The notes beneath the pieces were generated by a model that was not told where the DNA came from, did no database searches, and saw nothing but the letters and a program-made list of their open reading frames with translations. A DNA stretch of 64,000 nucleotides from Pseudomonas sp. RC10. Its GTDB lineage: Bacteria > Pseudomonadota > Gammaproteobacteria > Pseudomonadales > Pseudomonadaceae. How positions within the stretch are numbered: position 1 is the first letter of the stretch; each line of letters opens with the position of its first letter. The stretch is from positions 3,596,001 to 3,660,000 of the forward strand of contig NZ_CP151650.1 of the NCBI RefSeq assembly GCF_038397775.1, given 5' to 3'. Position numbers and translations under genes: made by a program. Shown here in pieces: positions 7,797 to 16,739 of the stretch.

Positions 7797-8366
7797 TCAG
7801 CTCAAACGCTGCATCAGATACGCTTCGCCGGTGACCCTGATCATCGGGTGGGGCGTGATCTGACAGGTCTTCACCACACTGAAACCGTGACGTTCGTAAA
7901 AGCGTCGAGCGCCGGTGTTCTCGGCGTAATCGATCAGGCTCAATCCCTTCAGGCCCATGGCGGCGGCGCGGGCCTGGGCGCTTTCCAGAAACCGCAGACC
8001 GAGCCCCTTGCTCCGCCAGCCTTCGTGCAACGCTAGGCTCGAAATGTACAGCGTGTCAGGGATTTCCATGTCTGCGTAAGGCGCCAGCACCGGATCGGTC
8101 GCCGGTGTCGGGTTCGGGTCTTCGCGCATGGCATAGCTGTGCATCATGCCAATGACCTCGCCATGGGCCTCGGCGATCAGGCAGTTCTGAAAGGAAAAGT
8201 CCACGCCCTCCCTGGCATAACGCCGAGCCCCTACGTCCAGCAGCGCCTCACCGGGCTCCGCCAACTGACTCCAGATGTAATCCGAAGCCCCCTCCGACGT
8301 GATCTGAAACAAACGGGCAATCTCACGGGCATCCGCCGCCGTGGCCGGACGAAACTCGACAGTCAT
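7797..8366 (-). CDS. GNAT family N-acetyltransferase
   Basis: 189 residues. The acetyl-CoA pyrophosphate-binding motif WRSKGLG fits R/Q-x-x-G-x-G/A at about residue 118, after the beta-strand LYISSLAL. The C-terminal NTGARRFYERHGF segment is the conserved GNAT motif B. Substrate cannot be told. Translation starts at the ATG complementary to 8364-8366, with only a weak ribosome site. Confidence 0.85.
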   Translation of the reverse strand: MTVEFRPATAADAREIARLFQITSEGASDYIWSQLAEPGEALLDVGARRYAREGVDFSFQNCLIAEAHGEVIGMMHSYAMREDPNPTPATDPVLAPYADMEIPDTLYISSLALHEGWRSKGLGLRFLESAQARAAAMGLKGLSLIDYAENTGARRFYERHGFSVVKTCQITPHPMIRVTGEAYLMQRLS

Positions 8367-8533
8367 TCACAAGGCTCCACAAGACATTGGGCGCCTGTTA
8401 TAGCGTGGATATTGAAAGGCTCGCCAATGGCCGACGTGGGCGCGTCGCTGGCAGGCTGACAATTGTCGCAATTGGTGGGCAAGAGGTGGGGGAGAAGCGG
8501 TCGGGCGCGCCGTTGCGGCGCACCCGTGCTGAC

Positions 8534-10528
8534 TCAGTGCGGTGCGCGAGGGATGGTTTTCATCAGGTCGGCGGGGCTGATGTGGCCCACGACCGGTGCG
8601 CTGCCGGGTTGTGGCAGGTTGAGGATGTGGCCTTTCATCTTGCCGATGATGTGCATTTCGCACGGCTTGCAGTCGAATTTCAGGGTCAGGACTTCGTCGC
8701 CGTGGATCAGCTGCATCGGTGCCACTTTAGTCTTGACGCCCGTGACGCCCTTGGCCTGTTTCGGGCACAAGTTGAAGGAGAAACGCAGGCAATGTTTGGT
8801 GATCATCACCGGCACTTCGCCTGCTTCTTCGTGGGCTTCGTACGCCGCGTCGATCAGCTTGACGCCGTGGCGGTGGTAAAAGTCGCGCGCCTTCTGGTTG
8901 TAGACGTTGGCCAGGAACGACAGGTGTGCTTCCGGGTAGACCGGCGGCGGACTGGTTTCGGCCTTGCGACCGCCTCGTGGGTGGGCAGCGACGCGGGCGA
9001 CGGTGAGGGCTTCGATGACTTCGCGGCGCAAGGCTTTGAGCTGCGAATTCGGGATGAAGAAGGCCTCGGGCGCGTCGAGTTTGACGTCGACGGCGTGGTA
9101 CTGGGTGGTGCCGAGCTGGCAGAGGAGGTCGCGCAGTTGATCCAGTGCCTGTTCCGGTTTATTGGCGACGCCGAATGGGCCGTCCAGCGAGACGCTGGCG
9201 CTGATGCCTTCCTCACTGGTGGCGGTAACGTCCAGACGCGATTCACGCAGCTGCACCTGCCACGACACACCAATCCGGCGCTCGGCAGAGGTCTTCTGTA
9301 GGGCTTGTTGCCAGTTGTGGTCGAGGTTGCGATTCAGCGGATGATTCGGACGGGCTTTATGCAAGTCCGCTGGCATTTCGTTGGGTTCGACGCGATAGCG
9401 GTAGCGCTTTTCGCCGTCTTCTTCGAATTCACCTTTCGGCTCGGCGATGTTGGCGCGGAAGCCCACCACTTCGCGCTTGATCAGCACGTTGAGGCCGTCG
9501 CCGTTGGTCAACGGGTCATGGGTCACGACTTGAAGGTCGCGCTTGCCGACTTTTTCGACGATGCCCACGGGCAGGCCGGTGAAGGTCGGGGTGTCGAAGG
9601 CGCCGATGTCGATCTTGCGGTCGGTGACGAAATAGTCAGTGCTGCCGCGGTGGAAGGTTTTTTCCGGGTCGGGCAGGAAGAAATGCGCGGTGCGGCCACT
9701 GGAGGCGCGGGCCAGGTCCGGGCGGTCTTCAAGCACGTCGTCCAGGCGCTGGCGGTAATAGGCCGTGATGTTCTTCACGTAGCCCATGTCCTTGTAGCGG
9801 CCTTCGATTTTGAACGAGCGCACGCCGGCTTCGACGAGGGCGCGGATGTTGGCGCTCTGGTTGTTGTCCTTCATCGACAGCAGGTGTTTCTCAAAGGCCA
9901 CGACGCGGCCCTGATCGTCTTTCAATGTATAGGGCAGGCGGCAGGCCTGGGAGCAGTCGCCACGGTTGGCGCTGCGGCCGGTGTGGGCGTGGGAAATGTT
10001 GCACTGGCCGGAAAACGCCACGCACAGGGCGCCATGAATGAAGAACTCGATGGCGGCGTCGGTTTCGTCGGCGATGGCGCGAATCTCTTGAAGATTCAGC
10101 TCACGGGCCAGTACCAACTGCGAGAAACCGGCCTGGTCGAGGAACTTGGCTCGCTCCAGCGTACGAATGTCGGTCTGGGTGCTGGCGTGCAGCTCGATGG
10201 GCGGAATATCCAGCTCCATGACGCCCAGGTCCTGAACGATCAACGCGTCCACGCCTGCGTCGTACAACTGGTGGATCAGCTTGCGCGCTGGCTCCAGTTC
10301 GTTGTCATGCAGGATCGTGTTGATCGTGGTGAAAACCCGCGCGTGGTAGCGACGGGCGAATTCGACCAGCTCGGCGATGTCACTGACTTCGTTGGCAGCG
10401 TTATGGCGTGCGCCGAAGCTCGGGCCACCGATATAAATGGCGTCAGCGCCGTGCAGAATGGCCTCGCGGGCAATCGCCACATCGCGGGCCGGGCTGAGCA
10501 ATTCCAGGTGATGCTTGGGTAGGGACAT
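8534..10528 (-). CDS. rlhA: 23S rRNA 5-hydroxycytidine C2501 synthase (U32 family)
   Basis: 664 residues, close to E. coli RlhA/YdcP (about 650) and much longer than TrhP/YegQ. The U32 signature lies in EFFIHGALCVAFSGQCNIS, followed by GDCSQACR, which supplies further cysteines for the Fe-S cluster. The N-terminal LELLSPARD..AIAREAILHG and the C-terminal KFDCKPCEMHIIGK are characteristic of RlhA. It hydroxylates C2501 of 23S rRNA in E. coli. There is no Shine-Dalgarno sequence, only a run of seven A directly before the start ATG. It is a lone gene. Confidence 0.9.
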   Translation of the reverse strand: MSLPKHHLELLSPARDVAIAREAILHGADAIYIGGPSFGARHNAANEVSDIAELVEFARRYHARVFTTINTILHDNELEPARKLIHQLYDAGVDALIVQDLGVMELDIPPIELHASTQTDIRTLERAKFLDQAGFSQLVLARELNLQEIRAIADETDAAIEFFIHGALCVAFSGQCNISHAHTGRSANRGDCSQACRLPYTLKDDQGRVVAFEKHLLSMKDNNQSANIRALVEAGVRSFKIEGRYKDMGYVKNITAYYRQRLDDVLEDRPDLARASSGRTAHFFLPDPEKTFHRGSTDYFVTDRKIDIGAFDTPTFTGLPVGIVEKVGKRDLQVVTHDPLTNGDGLNVLIKREVVGFRANIAEPKGEFEEDGEKRYRYRVEPNEMPADLHKARPNHPLNRNLDHNWQQALQKTSAERRIGVSWQVQLRESRLDVTATSEEGISASVSLDGPFGVANKPEQALDQLRDLLCQLGTTQYHAVDVKLDAPEAFFIPNSQLKALRREVIEALTVARVAAHPRGGRKAETSPPPVYPEAHLSFLANVYNQKARDFYHRHGVKLIDAAYEAHEEAGEVPVMITKHCLRFSFNLCPKQAKGVTGVKTKVAPMQLIHGDEVLTLKFDCKPCEMHIIGKMKGHILNLPQPGSAPVVGHISPADLMKTIPRAPH

Positions 10529-10643
10529 GTTTTTTTAGTCGGATCGTCACGGTCAAGGCGCGCATTGTAGCGGCGAAATGCCCGAGGGGCATCCATGGAC
10601 TGCCCGATGGCGGAAAACAGAACGCCCCGGCGGACCCAATTCT

Positions 10644-10748
10644 CTGTAGGAGCGAATTCATTCGCGAAAAATGGCTCAGGCGACAGAGGTGTATGGACTG
10701 TGCCGGCCCTTCGTCGGAATGCCGCCCAGAATGAATTCGCTCCTACAG
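10644..10748. repeat. REP doublet with one decayed arm, family GAGCGAATTCATTCGC
   Basis: Left arm CTGTAGGAGCGAATTCATTC then GCGA; right arm GAATGAATTCGCTCCTACAG. The right arm has lost the inner TCGC, so pairing is imperfect near the loop. Same class as 6280-6370. It lies between rlhA and the RidA gene. Confidence 0.8.
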
Positions 10749-10791
10749 GGATACCGGTTCGCCCGGGAAGCATGAATCCTGCCTCGAAACG

Positions 10792-11172
10792 TTAGCCCTT
10801 GGCCGCCATCGCCGTCACTTCCACGCGCATGCCTTCCACGGCAAGCGCCGCAACGCCTACCGCTGCACGCACGGGCCAGGGCTTGGCGAAGAAGCGCTTG
10901 TACACCTCATTGAACGCAGCCCGGTCGGCCATGTCGGTCAAGTAGATGGTCAGGTGCATCACGCGATCCATCGAACTGCCCGCACGTTCCAGCGCGACTT
11001 TCAGCGCCTGAAGGGTGCATTCGCTCTGAGCCGTGATCGTGCCCAGTTCCAGGCTGCCGTCAGCGCGGGTCGGGATCTGCGTGGAGACCATGATGCCGCC
11101 GAACGTCGCAACGTCAGAAGAAATGGAATCCGCGTCTGGATCGGGCAGGAAGGTAACGTGTTGGCTGGACAT
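10792..11172 (-). CDS. RidA family protein (enamine/imine deaminase-like)
   Basis: 126 residues with the RidA/YjgF fold pattern. The PVRAAVGVAAL segment carries the conserved Arg, and the RVEVTAMA end carries the conserved Glu. RidA proteins hydrolyse reactive 2-aminoacrylate-type enamines or act in specific catabolic steps. It is divergent from the SDR gene, with a 142-base shared upstream region, so the two may be co-regulated. Exact substrate unknown. Confidence 0.88.
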   Translation of the reverse strand: MSSQHVTFLPDPDADSISSDVATFGGIMVSTQIPTRADGSLELGTITAQSECTLQALKVALERAGSSMDRVMHLTIYLTDMADRAAFNEVYKRFFAKPWPVRAAVGVAALAVEGMRVEVTAMAAKG

Positions 11173-11314
11173 GAGCGCTCTCTGATGAGGAAACGAAACG
11201 GCACGCCTGAGGCAGCGCAGCCGTTGTGAAGGGGCCGATGATAAAGCAGTCGCGAAATGGTGTAACGTCGCCCGTTTCGATCAGCACTCAAACGCCCACC
11301 CCAGGGAGACAGCA

Positions 11315-12085
11315 ATGAAAGAATTCGAAGGCAAGATCGTTCTCGTCACCGGCGGCTCAAAAGGCATTGGCCTGGCCTGCGCGCAGCAGTTCGCGGCTCA
11401 GGGTGCCCGGGTCGTGATCAGTTCACGCGCCCAGGCCAATATCGACGCAGCGCTGAAGACACTGCCGGGGGCGGTCGGTTTCGCGGCCGATGTTTCCGAC
11501 GAGGCTTTCGCGGCGGCCTTGGTCCAACGCGTGGTGCTGGAGGTGGGGCCTATTGACGTGCTGGTCAATTCGGCCGGCGCGGCAAAACGCTCCCCGCCGC
11601 AACAGCTCACACCGACGTTCTGGCGCGAGGCCATGAACGCCAAGTTTTTTTCGACGATCAACGTCGCGGATCCGGTGGTCAAGCTCATGGCTGAACGCGG
11701 CCAGGGTGTGATCATCAACATCATTGGCGTCGGCGGGAAAGTCGCCAAGCCGATTCACCTGGCAGGCGGCTCGGCGAATGCCGCGTTGATGCTGGCGACC
11801 TCAGGGCTGGGCAATGCCTACGCGGGGACTGGCGTTCGGGTGGTCGGGATCAACCCCGGTTTGACGGAGACGGGTAGGGTGGCCGAAGGGATGGCGGCCG
11901 ATGCAGCCCACGGGGGCATCTCCATGGAGGCGGCCGTCGCCCGCAGCGTGCAGAAAATCCCCATGGGGCGAATGGCCAGGCCGGAAGAGATCGCCGACCT
12001 GGCGCTGTTCCTGGCGTCCGACAAGGCGCGCTACATCACGGGCACCGTGATTGCGATGGATGGCGCCGAGTTCCCGGTCATTTGA
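11315..12085 (+). CDS. SDR family protein lacking the catalytic Ser-Tyr-Lys
   Basis: 256 residues with a clear classical SDR fold: cofactor motif TGGSKGIG (12-19), NSAG (85-88), the structural Asn at 108 and the PGLTET segment. Aligned to ordinary SDRs, the catalytic Ser falls at G138, the Tyr at G151 and the Lys at N155 (LAGGSANAAL instead of YxASK). It therefore cannot use the usual YxxxK proton relay. It may be a divergent oxidoreductase, a lyase/isomerase-like SDR, or a binding protein. GGGAG lies about 6 bases before ATG 11315. It is divergent from a RidA gene. Confidence 0.85.
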   Translation: MKEFEGKIVLVTGGSKGIGLACAQQFAAQGARVVISSRAQANIDAALKTLPGAVGFAADVSDEAFAAALVQRVVLEVGPIDVLVNSAGAAKRSPPQQLTPTFWREAMNAKFFSTINVADPVVKLMAERGQGVIINIIGVGGKVAKPIHLAGGSANAALMLATSGLGNAYAGTGVRVVGINPGLTETGRVAEGMAADAAHGGISMEAAVARSVQKIPMGRMARPEEIADLALFLASDKARYITGTVIAMDGAEFPVI

Positions 12086-12266
12086 GTACAGCGGCATAGC
12101 CAAAGGCTTACACGCGGTTCAGCGAATGTGCCGTATACGTTGCCGTGGGAAAGCCGTACATTGGATCCATCGACTGAAGCACAGGAAGCGCTTCAGAGGT
12201 CAAGGATGATCTGCCATTTGCCCGGAACGCTACCGACAGGATGTTGGAATGGTCTTGATAGCAAAG

Positions 12267-12288
12267 AACCCGCCCAGGCGGGTTTTTT
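12267..12288 (+). terminator. Rho-independent terminator
   Basis: Stem AACCCGC/GCGGGTT with loop CCAG, followed by TTTT. The T tract is on the plus strand, so it terminates rightward transcripts from the SDR gene, 180 bases after its stop. The intervening stretch 12086-12266 holds no credible gene; a short plus-strand frame there runs straight through the hairpin. Confidence 0.8.
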
Positions 12289-12332
12289 ATTGCCTGCGAT
12301 TTACGGCTGGCCGTATCGAATGAAGACGCCGC

Positions 12333-13202
12333 TCACTCTTTGACGTCCATGAACTCCTCGGCCCACGCCACATAGCTTTCCGGCAGAGTGTAAGTGTGGG
12401 TCAGCTCGGTGGCGCTGAGGTTCTCGGTGCTGTGAGTGACCTTGCGCTGTGCACGCAGGCTGTCATAGGTCGCTTTGATCGACGCGAAATACGCCGCGTG
12501 ACCCGCCACCACGATCCGCACACCCAGTTTGGCGAGGCGCTCGCTGTCGCTGAGCTTCGGATTGCCGTAGGTCACCAGCATCAATGGCACGGTCAGCTTT
12601 TCCGAAATCTGCTCCAAGTGATCGAAGTCCTTGATGCCGACCATGCAGATACCGTCCGCACCGGCGTTTTCATACGCCTGCGTGCGCTCGATGATGTCCT
12701 GCACGGGCAGCACGCCAGCGTTGGTGCGGGCGATGATCGAAAGTTCCGGATCCACACGGGCTTCCAGTGCCGCTTTGACCTTGCCGATGCCTTCTTCAAT
12801 AGAGATCAGGTCGGTGGACTTGCGACCGAATTGCGCGGGCAGCAAGGTGTCTTCGATGGTCAGGGCGGCAACGCCTGCGCGTTCCAGCTCCTCGACGGTG
12901 CGCATGACGTTCAGCGCGTTGCCGTAGCCATGGTCGGCGTCGGCAATGAAGGGGAGTTGGGCGACGCGGCCAATGCGCGTGGCCTGTTCAACGAACTCGC
13001 TCAGGGTGATCAGCGCGAAGTCCGGCGCCGCCAGAACCTGCAACGAAGCGACCGAACCACCGAGAATCCCGACTTCGAACCCGAGGTCAGCGGCGATACG
13101 AGCGGACATTGGGTCGAACACGGAGGCGGTTTCGAAGCTGGTGTTGGACGCCAGCAGTTCACGGAAATTACGGCGCAGCGCGGAGTGAGAGATTCTGGAC
13201 AT
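12333..13202 (-). CDS. Oxaloacetate decarboxylase (PEP mutase/isocitrate lyase superfamily)
   Basis: 289 residues, near-identical in pattern to the characterised P. aeruginosa PA4872 enzyme: [39 protein letters not shown] and GADGICMVG. The superfamily metal-binding acids are in the DADHGYGN segment. It decarboxylates oxaloacetate to pyruvate in the cytoplasm without biotin. The start at 13202 ([10 protein letters not shown]) matches the family; a frame extending to 13307 adds an unrelated N-terminus. AGGAAA lies 6 bases upstream. Monocistronic. Confidence 0.9.
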   Translation of the reverse strand: MSRISHSALRRNFRELLASNTSFETASVFDPMSARIAADLGFEVGILGGSVASLQVLAAPDFALITLSEFVEQATRIGRVAQLPFIADADHGYGNALNVMRTVEELERAGVAALTIEDTLLPAQFGRKSTDLISIEEGIGKVKAALEARVDPELSIIARTNAGVLPVQDIIERTQAYENAGADGICMVGIKDFDHLEQISEKLTVPLMLVTYGNPKLSDSERLAKLGVRIVVAGHAAYFASIKATYDSLRAQRKVTHSTENLSATELTHTYTLPESYVAWAEEFMDVKE

Positions 13203-13682
13203 TGACGTTTCCTGGTGCTGGCCATCATCGATGAAACGATCTACGCCAATTGAAATGAGCGGCGAGACTAACATGCCGAAAAACCGCAGGTTATGTCGTT
13301 TGAGCATGGGCCATGCCTAAGATACATACCTCCCACCGCGCCGAGAAGCGCGACCTGGCGCTTTCCACCCCCGTAACCGGGAAGCCAGACGCTTCCTGAT
13401 GGGCATCACAGGCGTTATTTGCTGCGTTGATTAAGACAAAGTTAACGCAATAGTTAAATTAAACGTTAATAAGTCGATGAACTTACTTTAATGATGACTT
13501 CATCCGTAAAAGACCGTTGCAGGATATAAGATAATACACATCATCGATTTCAGTAATGTCGCCTATCGATGCTGAGTATTTATCTTCTCATCGTTATTCG
13601 GGAAGAATGATCCCAACAGCAAACGAAACCACCGCTTTGCTAATGACGACTTAATGATCCTTACCTACTTTTGGAGAATCAC
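13203..13682. other. Long, AT-rich intergenic region upstream of a DUF2790 gene
   Basis: 480 bases without a credible gene. The left third has normal composition. From about 13410 to 13660 the sequence becomes clearly AT-rich, with repeated GTTAA/TTAAC motifs (GTTAACGCAATAGTTAAATT and AACGTTAATAAG). Such islands in a GC-rich Pseudomonas genome are typical binding regions for MvaT/MvaU silencers and often mark regulated promoters. No specific promoter can be assigned. Confidence 0.6.
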
Positions 13683-13961
13683 ATGAAATACGTAGCCTTC
13701 GCCGCACTCTCGTTGTTCAGTGTCTTCGCCTCGGCCAATGAGCTGTCCAACACCCAGGCCAGCGCACAGCCAGTGTCTCAAACCGAACAGTACAACCGTC
13801 ACAAAGGCCTCGACGTTGCCAAGGTCACCAGCGTTAAAACCGCTCAAGACCCTGAAAAGTTTGACGGCCTCGTGAAAACTGACCTGACGTATGTTGATAG
13901 CAACGGCGTCACCCATAACCTGGAATACACCACCATGGGTTATGGCCGTCAAAACGGCTGA
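13683..13961 (+). CDS. DUF2790 family secreted protein
   Basis: 92 residues. The signal peptide is MKYVAFAALSLFSVFASA/NE. The mature part has the DUF2790 pattern, HKGLDVAKVTSV..., then LTYVDSNGVTHNLEYTTMGYG. This is a Pseudomonas family of small periplasmic proteins of unknown function, several of which respond to stress or metals. GGAG lies 6 bases before ATG 13683. The gene has its own long AT-rich upstream region and terminator. Unlike many members, this one has no cysteines in the mature protein. Confidence 0.85.
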   Translation: MKYVAFAALSLFSVFASANELSNTQASAQPVSQTEQYNRHKGLDVAKVTSVKTAQDPEKFDGLVKTDLTYVDSNGVTHNLEYTTMGYGRQNG

Positions 13962-13998
13962 TCTCGCTGGGCGATGTTTATATGCTCATAGCAATAAG

Positions 13999-14029
13999 AA
14001 AAACGCTGCGCTAATGACGCAGCGTTTTT
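13999..14029 (+). terminator. Rho-independent terminator (bidirectional)
   Basis: A 12-base stem, AAAAACGCTGCG paired with CGCAGCGTTTTT, and loop CTAATGA. It lies 37 bases after the DUF2790 stop. The A/T flanks let it serve the convergent phosphoesterase gene as well. Confidence 0.9.
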
Positions 14030-14072
14030 GTGTGCGTTATATAAACTTCCTCTGTTATGGCTATCGTCTTGA

Positions 14073-15200
14073 TCATCCCGCCTCGGCTGCCCGCCTGAGC
14101 GTGATGCGTGTCAGTTCCGAAGGCACGCCAAGCCGCAAGGCAAAGCCTGGCCATAGCGCGGTGCCGTTATTAACGTAGAGCTGCAGGCCGTTAACGTCAT
14201 AGAACCCTGACACAAAACCTTCGTTGGCCCGGGCGATGATCAGGTCAAGCGGACGAATCATGCCGCCGTGGGTATGCCCCGACAACTGCAACGCTACGCC
14301 TTGACTCGCGGCAAGCCGAGCGTTGCGCGGCTGGTGGTCCAGCAAAATGATCGGCGTGTGGTCGGGTGCGCCTGCCAGCGCCTGTTTCAGGTCCGGAACC
14401 GGCAAACCGGCCCGTGGAGCGCTCAGGTCGGTGACGCCAGCGAGGACTAAACGAGCGCCGTTGCGCTGGATGAGTGCATGGCTGTTGTTCAGGCGGATCA
14501 TGCCCAGAGACGCGAAATAGCGCATCCATGTTTCGTGATCGAAAAAATACTCGTGATTGCCGGGAATCACATACACCCCATCGGGAGCGTGCAGATTGCG
14601 CAGCGGTTCGACGTCTTGTCTTCGTGCGCTGAGCGGGCCGTCGATGAGGTCGCCGGTGACCACGATCAGATCAACCCCCAGCGCGTTGGAACGATCAACC
14701 ACCGCGTGCGCCCACGGCTGATTAAAGAGGCGACTGATGTGCATATCGGTCAATTGCAGAACGGTATAACCGTCGAATTGCGGCGGCAGGTCTTTAATGG
14801 CCACATCGATGTCCTTGACCGGCGGGACCCGTACCGCCTGATGCACGCCCACAGCCGCCAGTAACAGCGCCGCAGTCCCTATCCCATAGCGCAGCGTGAC
14901 GGGAATCTCCAGCCAGCGGCGACGAACCAGCAGGCTGAGCAGGGCGCCCAGATCAACGACGAGCTGCAACACCGCGATCAGCAGAATCGCGCCGAATGCC
15001 CAGTTGAAAAGAATAATCACCCCACGGGGAAACTCCGGCGAGAACACGCTGCCGGAGGAAAATTTCGCGTACAGGTGGTACTGCGACGCCAGCAACAGGA
15101 CCAGCGCGGCCCCGACTCTGACGGGCAAGGGCCATGGCAGGGGCCAGATGAATCGAACGATCACATACAGGCAAGGCGTGCTGAACATAAGATGAAACAT
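14073..15200 (-). CDS. Membrane-anchored calcineurin-like metallophosphoesterase
   Basis: 375 residues. About four or five membrane segments (residues 1-130) are followed by a YaeI-type phosphoesterase domain. Metal ligands are visible in LTDMHIS (D-x-H), VVTGDLIDG (GDxxD), IPGNHEYF (GNHE) and LSGHTHGG (GHxH). Proteins of this layout cleave phosphodiester or pyrophosphate bonds of lipid precursors such as UDP-diacylglucosamine-like molecules; the substrate here is unknown. It converges on the DUF2790 gene. Confidence 0.9.
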   Translation of the reverse strand: MFHLMFSTPCLYVIVRFIWPLPWPLPVRVGAALVLLLASQYHLYAKFSSGSVFSPEFPRGVIILFNWAFGAILLIAVLQLVVDLGALLSLLVRRRWLEIPVTLRYGIGTAALLLAAVGVHQAVRVPPVKDIDVAIKDLPPQFDGYTVLQLTDMHISRLFNQPWAHAVVDRSNALGVDLIVVTGDLIDGPLSARRQDVEPLRNLHAPDGVYVIPGNHEYFFDHETWMRYFASLGMIRLNNSHALIQRNGARLVLAGVTDLSAPRAGLPVPDLKQALAGAPDHTPIILLDHQPRNARLAASQGVALQLSGHTHGGMIRPLDLIIARANEGFVSGFYDVNGLQLYVNNGTALWPGFALRLGVPSELTRITLRRAAEAG

Positions 15201-15386
15201 CAGGTGGCTCCTGTGTCCGTAATGGCCTGTGCGTCTACCTCGCTAAATGCTGTGAAAGCGCCAGCCCAGAGAGGTTGAGATCAACGGCCAAGGCGATACG
15301 TTCAGAAGCCCCTGTTTTATTCATGGCATGTGCTTCCTGCTGTGAGAGGAGGTACGCAACATCATGCGTGTCCTCGCAGTGCAGGA

Positions 15387-16445
15387 TCAGGCCGCGGTCA
15401 GTGAGGCCATGTCGATCACGAACCGGTAGCGGACGTCGCCGCGCTCCATGCGTTCGAAGGCGTGATTGATGTCCTGGATCGCGATGGTTTCGCAGTCCGG
15501 AACGATGCCTTTACGCGCACAGAAATCGAGCATTTCCTGGGTTTGGGCAATGCCGCCGGAGGGCGATCCGGTGATGCGTCTGCGCCCCATGATCAACGGC
15601 AAGGTGCTAAAGCCTTCCATGTCACCCAGATTGCCGACGATGACCAGCGCGCCGGCCACGTCCAGCAGCCCCAGATAAGGCGACAGGTCGTGGGCGACGG
15701 GAATCGTGTCGATGATCACATCAAAGGCTGACGCGGCGTTAGCCATGGCCTCGTCCGAGGTGGACAGCAGCACATTGTCAGCGCCCAATGCGTACGCCTC
15801 GTCGGCCTTCCCGGACGTGCGGGTGATGACCGTTACGTTGGCGCCCATCGCTGCGGCGAAACGCACGGCCAGATGCCCCAGCCCGCCGATGCCGATGACG
15901 CCCACGCGGCTGCCGGGGCCGACGTTCCATGTGCGCAGCGGGGAGTAAACGGTGATCCCGGCACACAGCAGCGGGCCCGCGAGGGCTGGATCGAGCTTTT
16001 CGGGAAGCGCGAGCACGAAATGGTCTTTGACGACGATGTGTTTGGCGTAACCGCCCAAAGTGATGTCGTGGGTGATCCGGTCCTGCCCGTTATAGGTCAC
16101 GGTCGGGTACTCGCGGCACATTTGCTCTTCGCCGAGTCGGCACTGATCGCAGTGCGAGCAGCTGTCGATGATGGTCCCGACCGCCACGTGCTGCCCGACG
16201 CTGAACCGGCTGACGTCGCGGCCCGTTTCGACCACTTTGCCAATGATCTCGTGGCCCGGCACGCAGGGGTAGTGCGTCTTTTGGAAGGCGCTCCAATCGC
16301 CGCGTGCCTGATGCAGGTCGCTATGGCACACCCCGCAGTAGAGGATTTCAATGGCAACGTCATCCGGCCGCAATTCGCGGCGTTCGAAGGAAAAATGAGT
16401 CAGTGGGCTGTTGGCATTGTGTGCAGCGTATCCATAAGTCTTCAT
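15387..16445 (-). CDS. Zinc-dependent NAD(P) alcohol dehydrogenase (cinnamyl-alcohol-dehydrogenase/YahK type)
   Basis: 352 residues of the medium-chain dehydrogenase family. The catalytic zinc ligands are in CGVCHSDLH and GHEIIG. The structural zinc is held by four cysteines in the CSHCDQCRLGEEQMC run. The nucleotide-binding glycines are in GIGGLGHLAV. YahK-like enzymes interconvert aldehydes and alcohols. Start at 16445 (MKTYGYAAHN) has AGGA upstream. It is divergent from the AraC gene and upstream of a molybdenum hydroxylase set, so a role in processing the same alcohol/aldehyde is plausible. Confidence 0.92.
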   Translation of the reverse strand: MKTYGYAAHNANSPLTHFSFERRELRPDDVAIEILYCGVCHSDLHQARGDWSAFQKTHYPCVPGHEIIGKVVETGRDVSRFSVGQHVAVGTIIDSCSHCDQCRLGEEQMCREYPTVTYNGQDRITHDITLGGYAKHIVVKDHFVLALPEKLDPALAGPLLCAGITVYSPLRTWNVGPGSRVGVIGIGGLGHLAVRFAAAMGANVTVITRTSGKADEAYALGADNVLLSTSDEAMANAASAFDVIIDTIPVAHDLSPYLGLLDVAGALVIVGNLGDMEGFSTLPLIMGRRRITGSPSGGIAQTQEMLDFCARKGIVPDCETIAIQDINHAFERMERGDVRYRFVIDMASLTAA

Positions 16446-16739
16446 CGGTCGAATGTCCTGGTAGGGAGGAGCAATGACCATACGGCTGAATGTCGGCCGC
16501 CTGTCAGCCCGATACTCCCGGGTCATTGCCCGATCCGCTTGGATGACGGGGCTGGAAGAAGGACGTGACAGAGTGCGCTGGCGGGAAACAGGGAACGCGC
16601 CATTATCTCCTCACAATGGCAAGCCAGAGAATCAGGCAATCCCTCGATAGAAATGGGCTAACTTGAAAACGGCGCATGCCTCTACAGTCGTCATGGACGC
16701 AACATCTCCCCATGAACACGGTGATTCAGGTCCCTCATC

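Noticed and set aside
12128..12343. 71-codon plus-strand frame after the SDR gene
   Set aside because: It reads through a perfect terminator hairpin and has no ribosome site or recognisable sequence.
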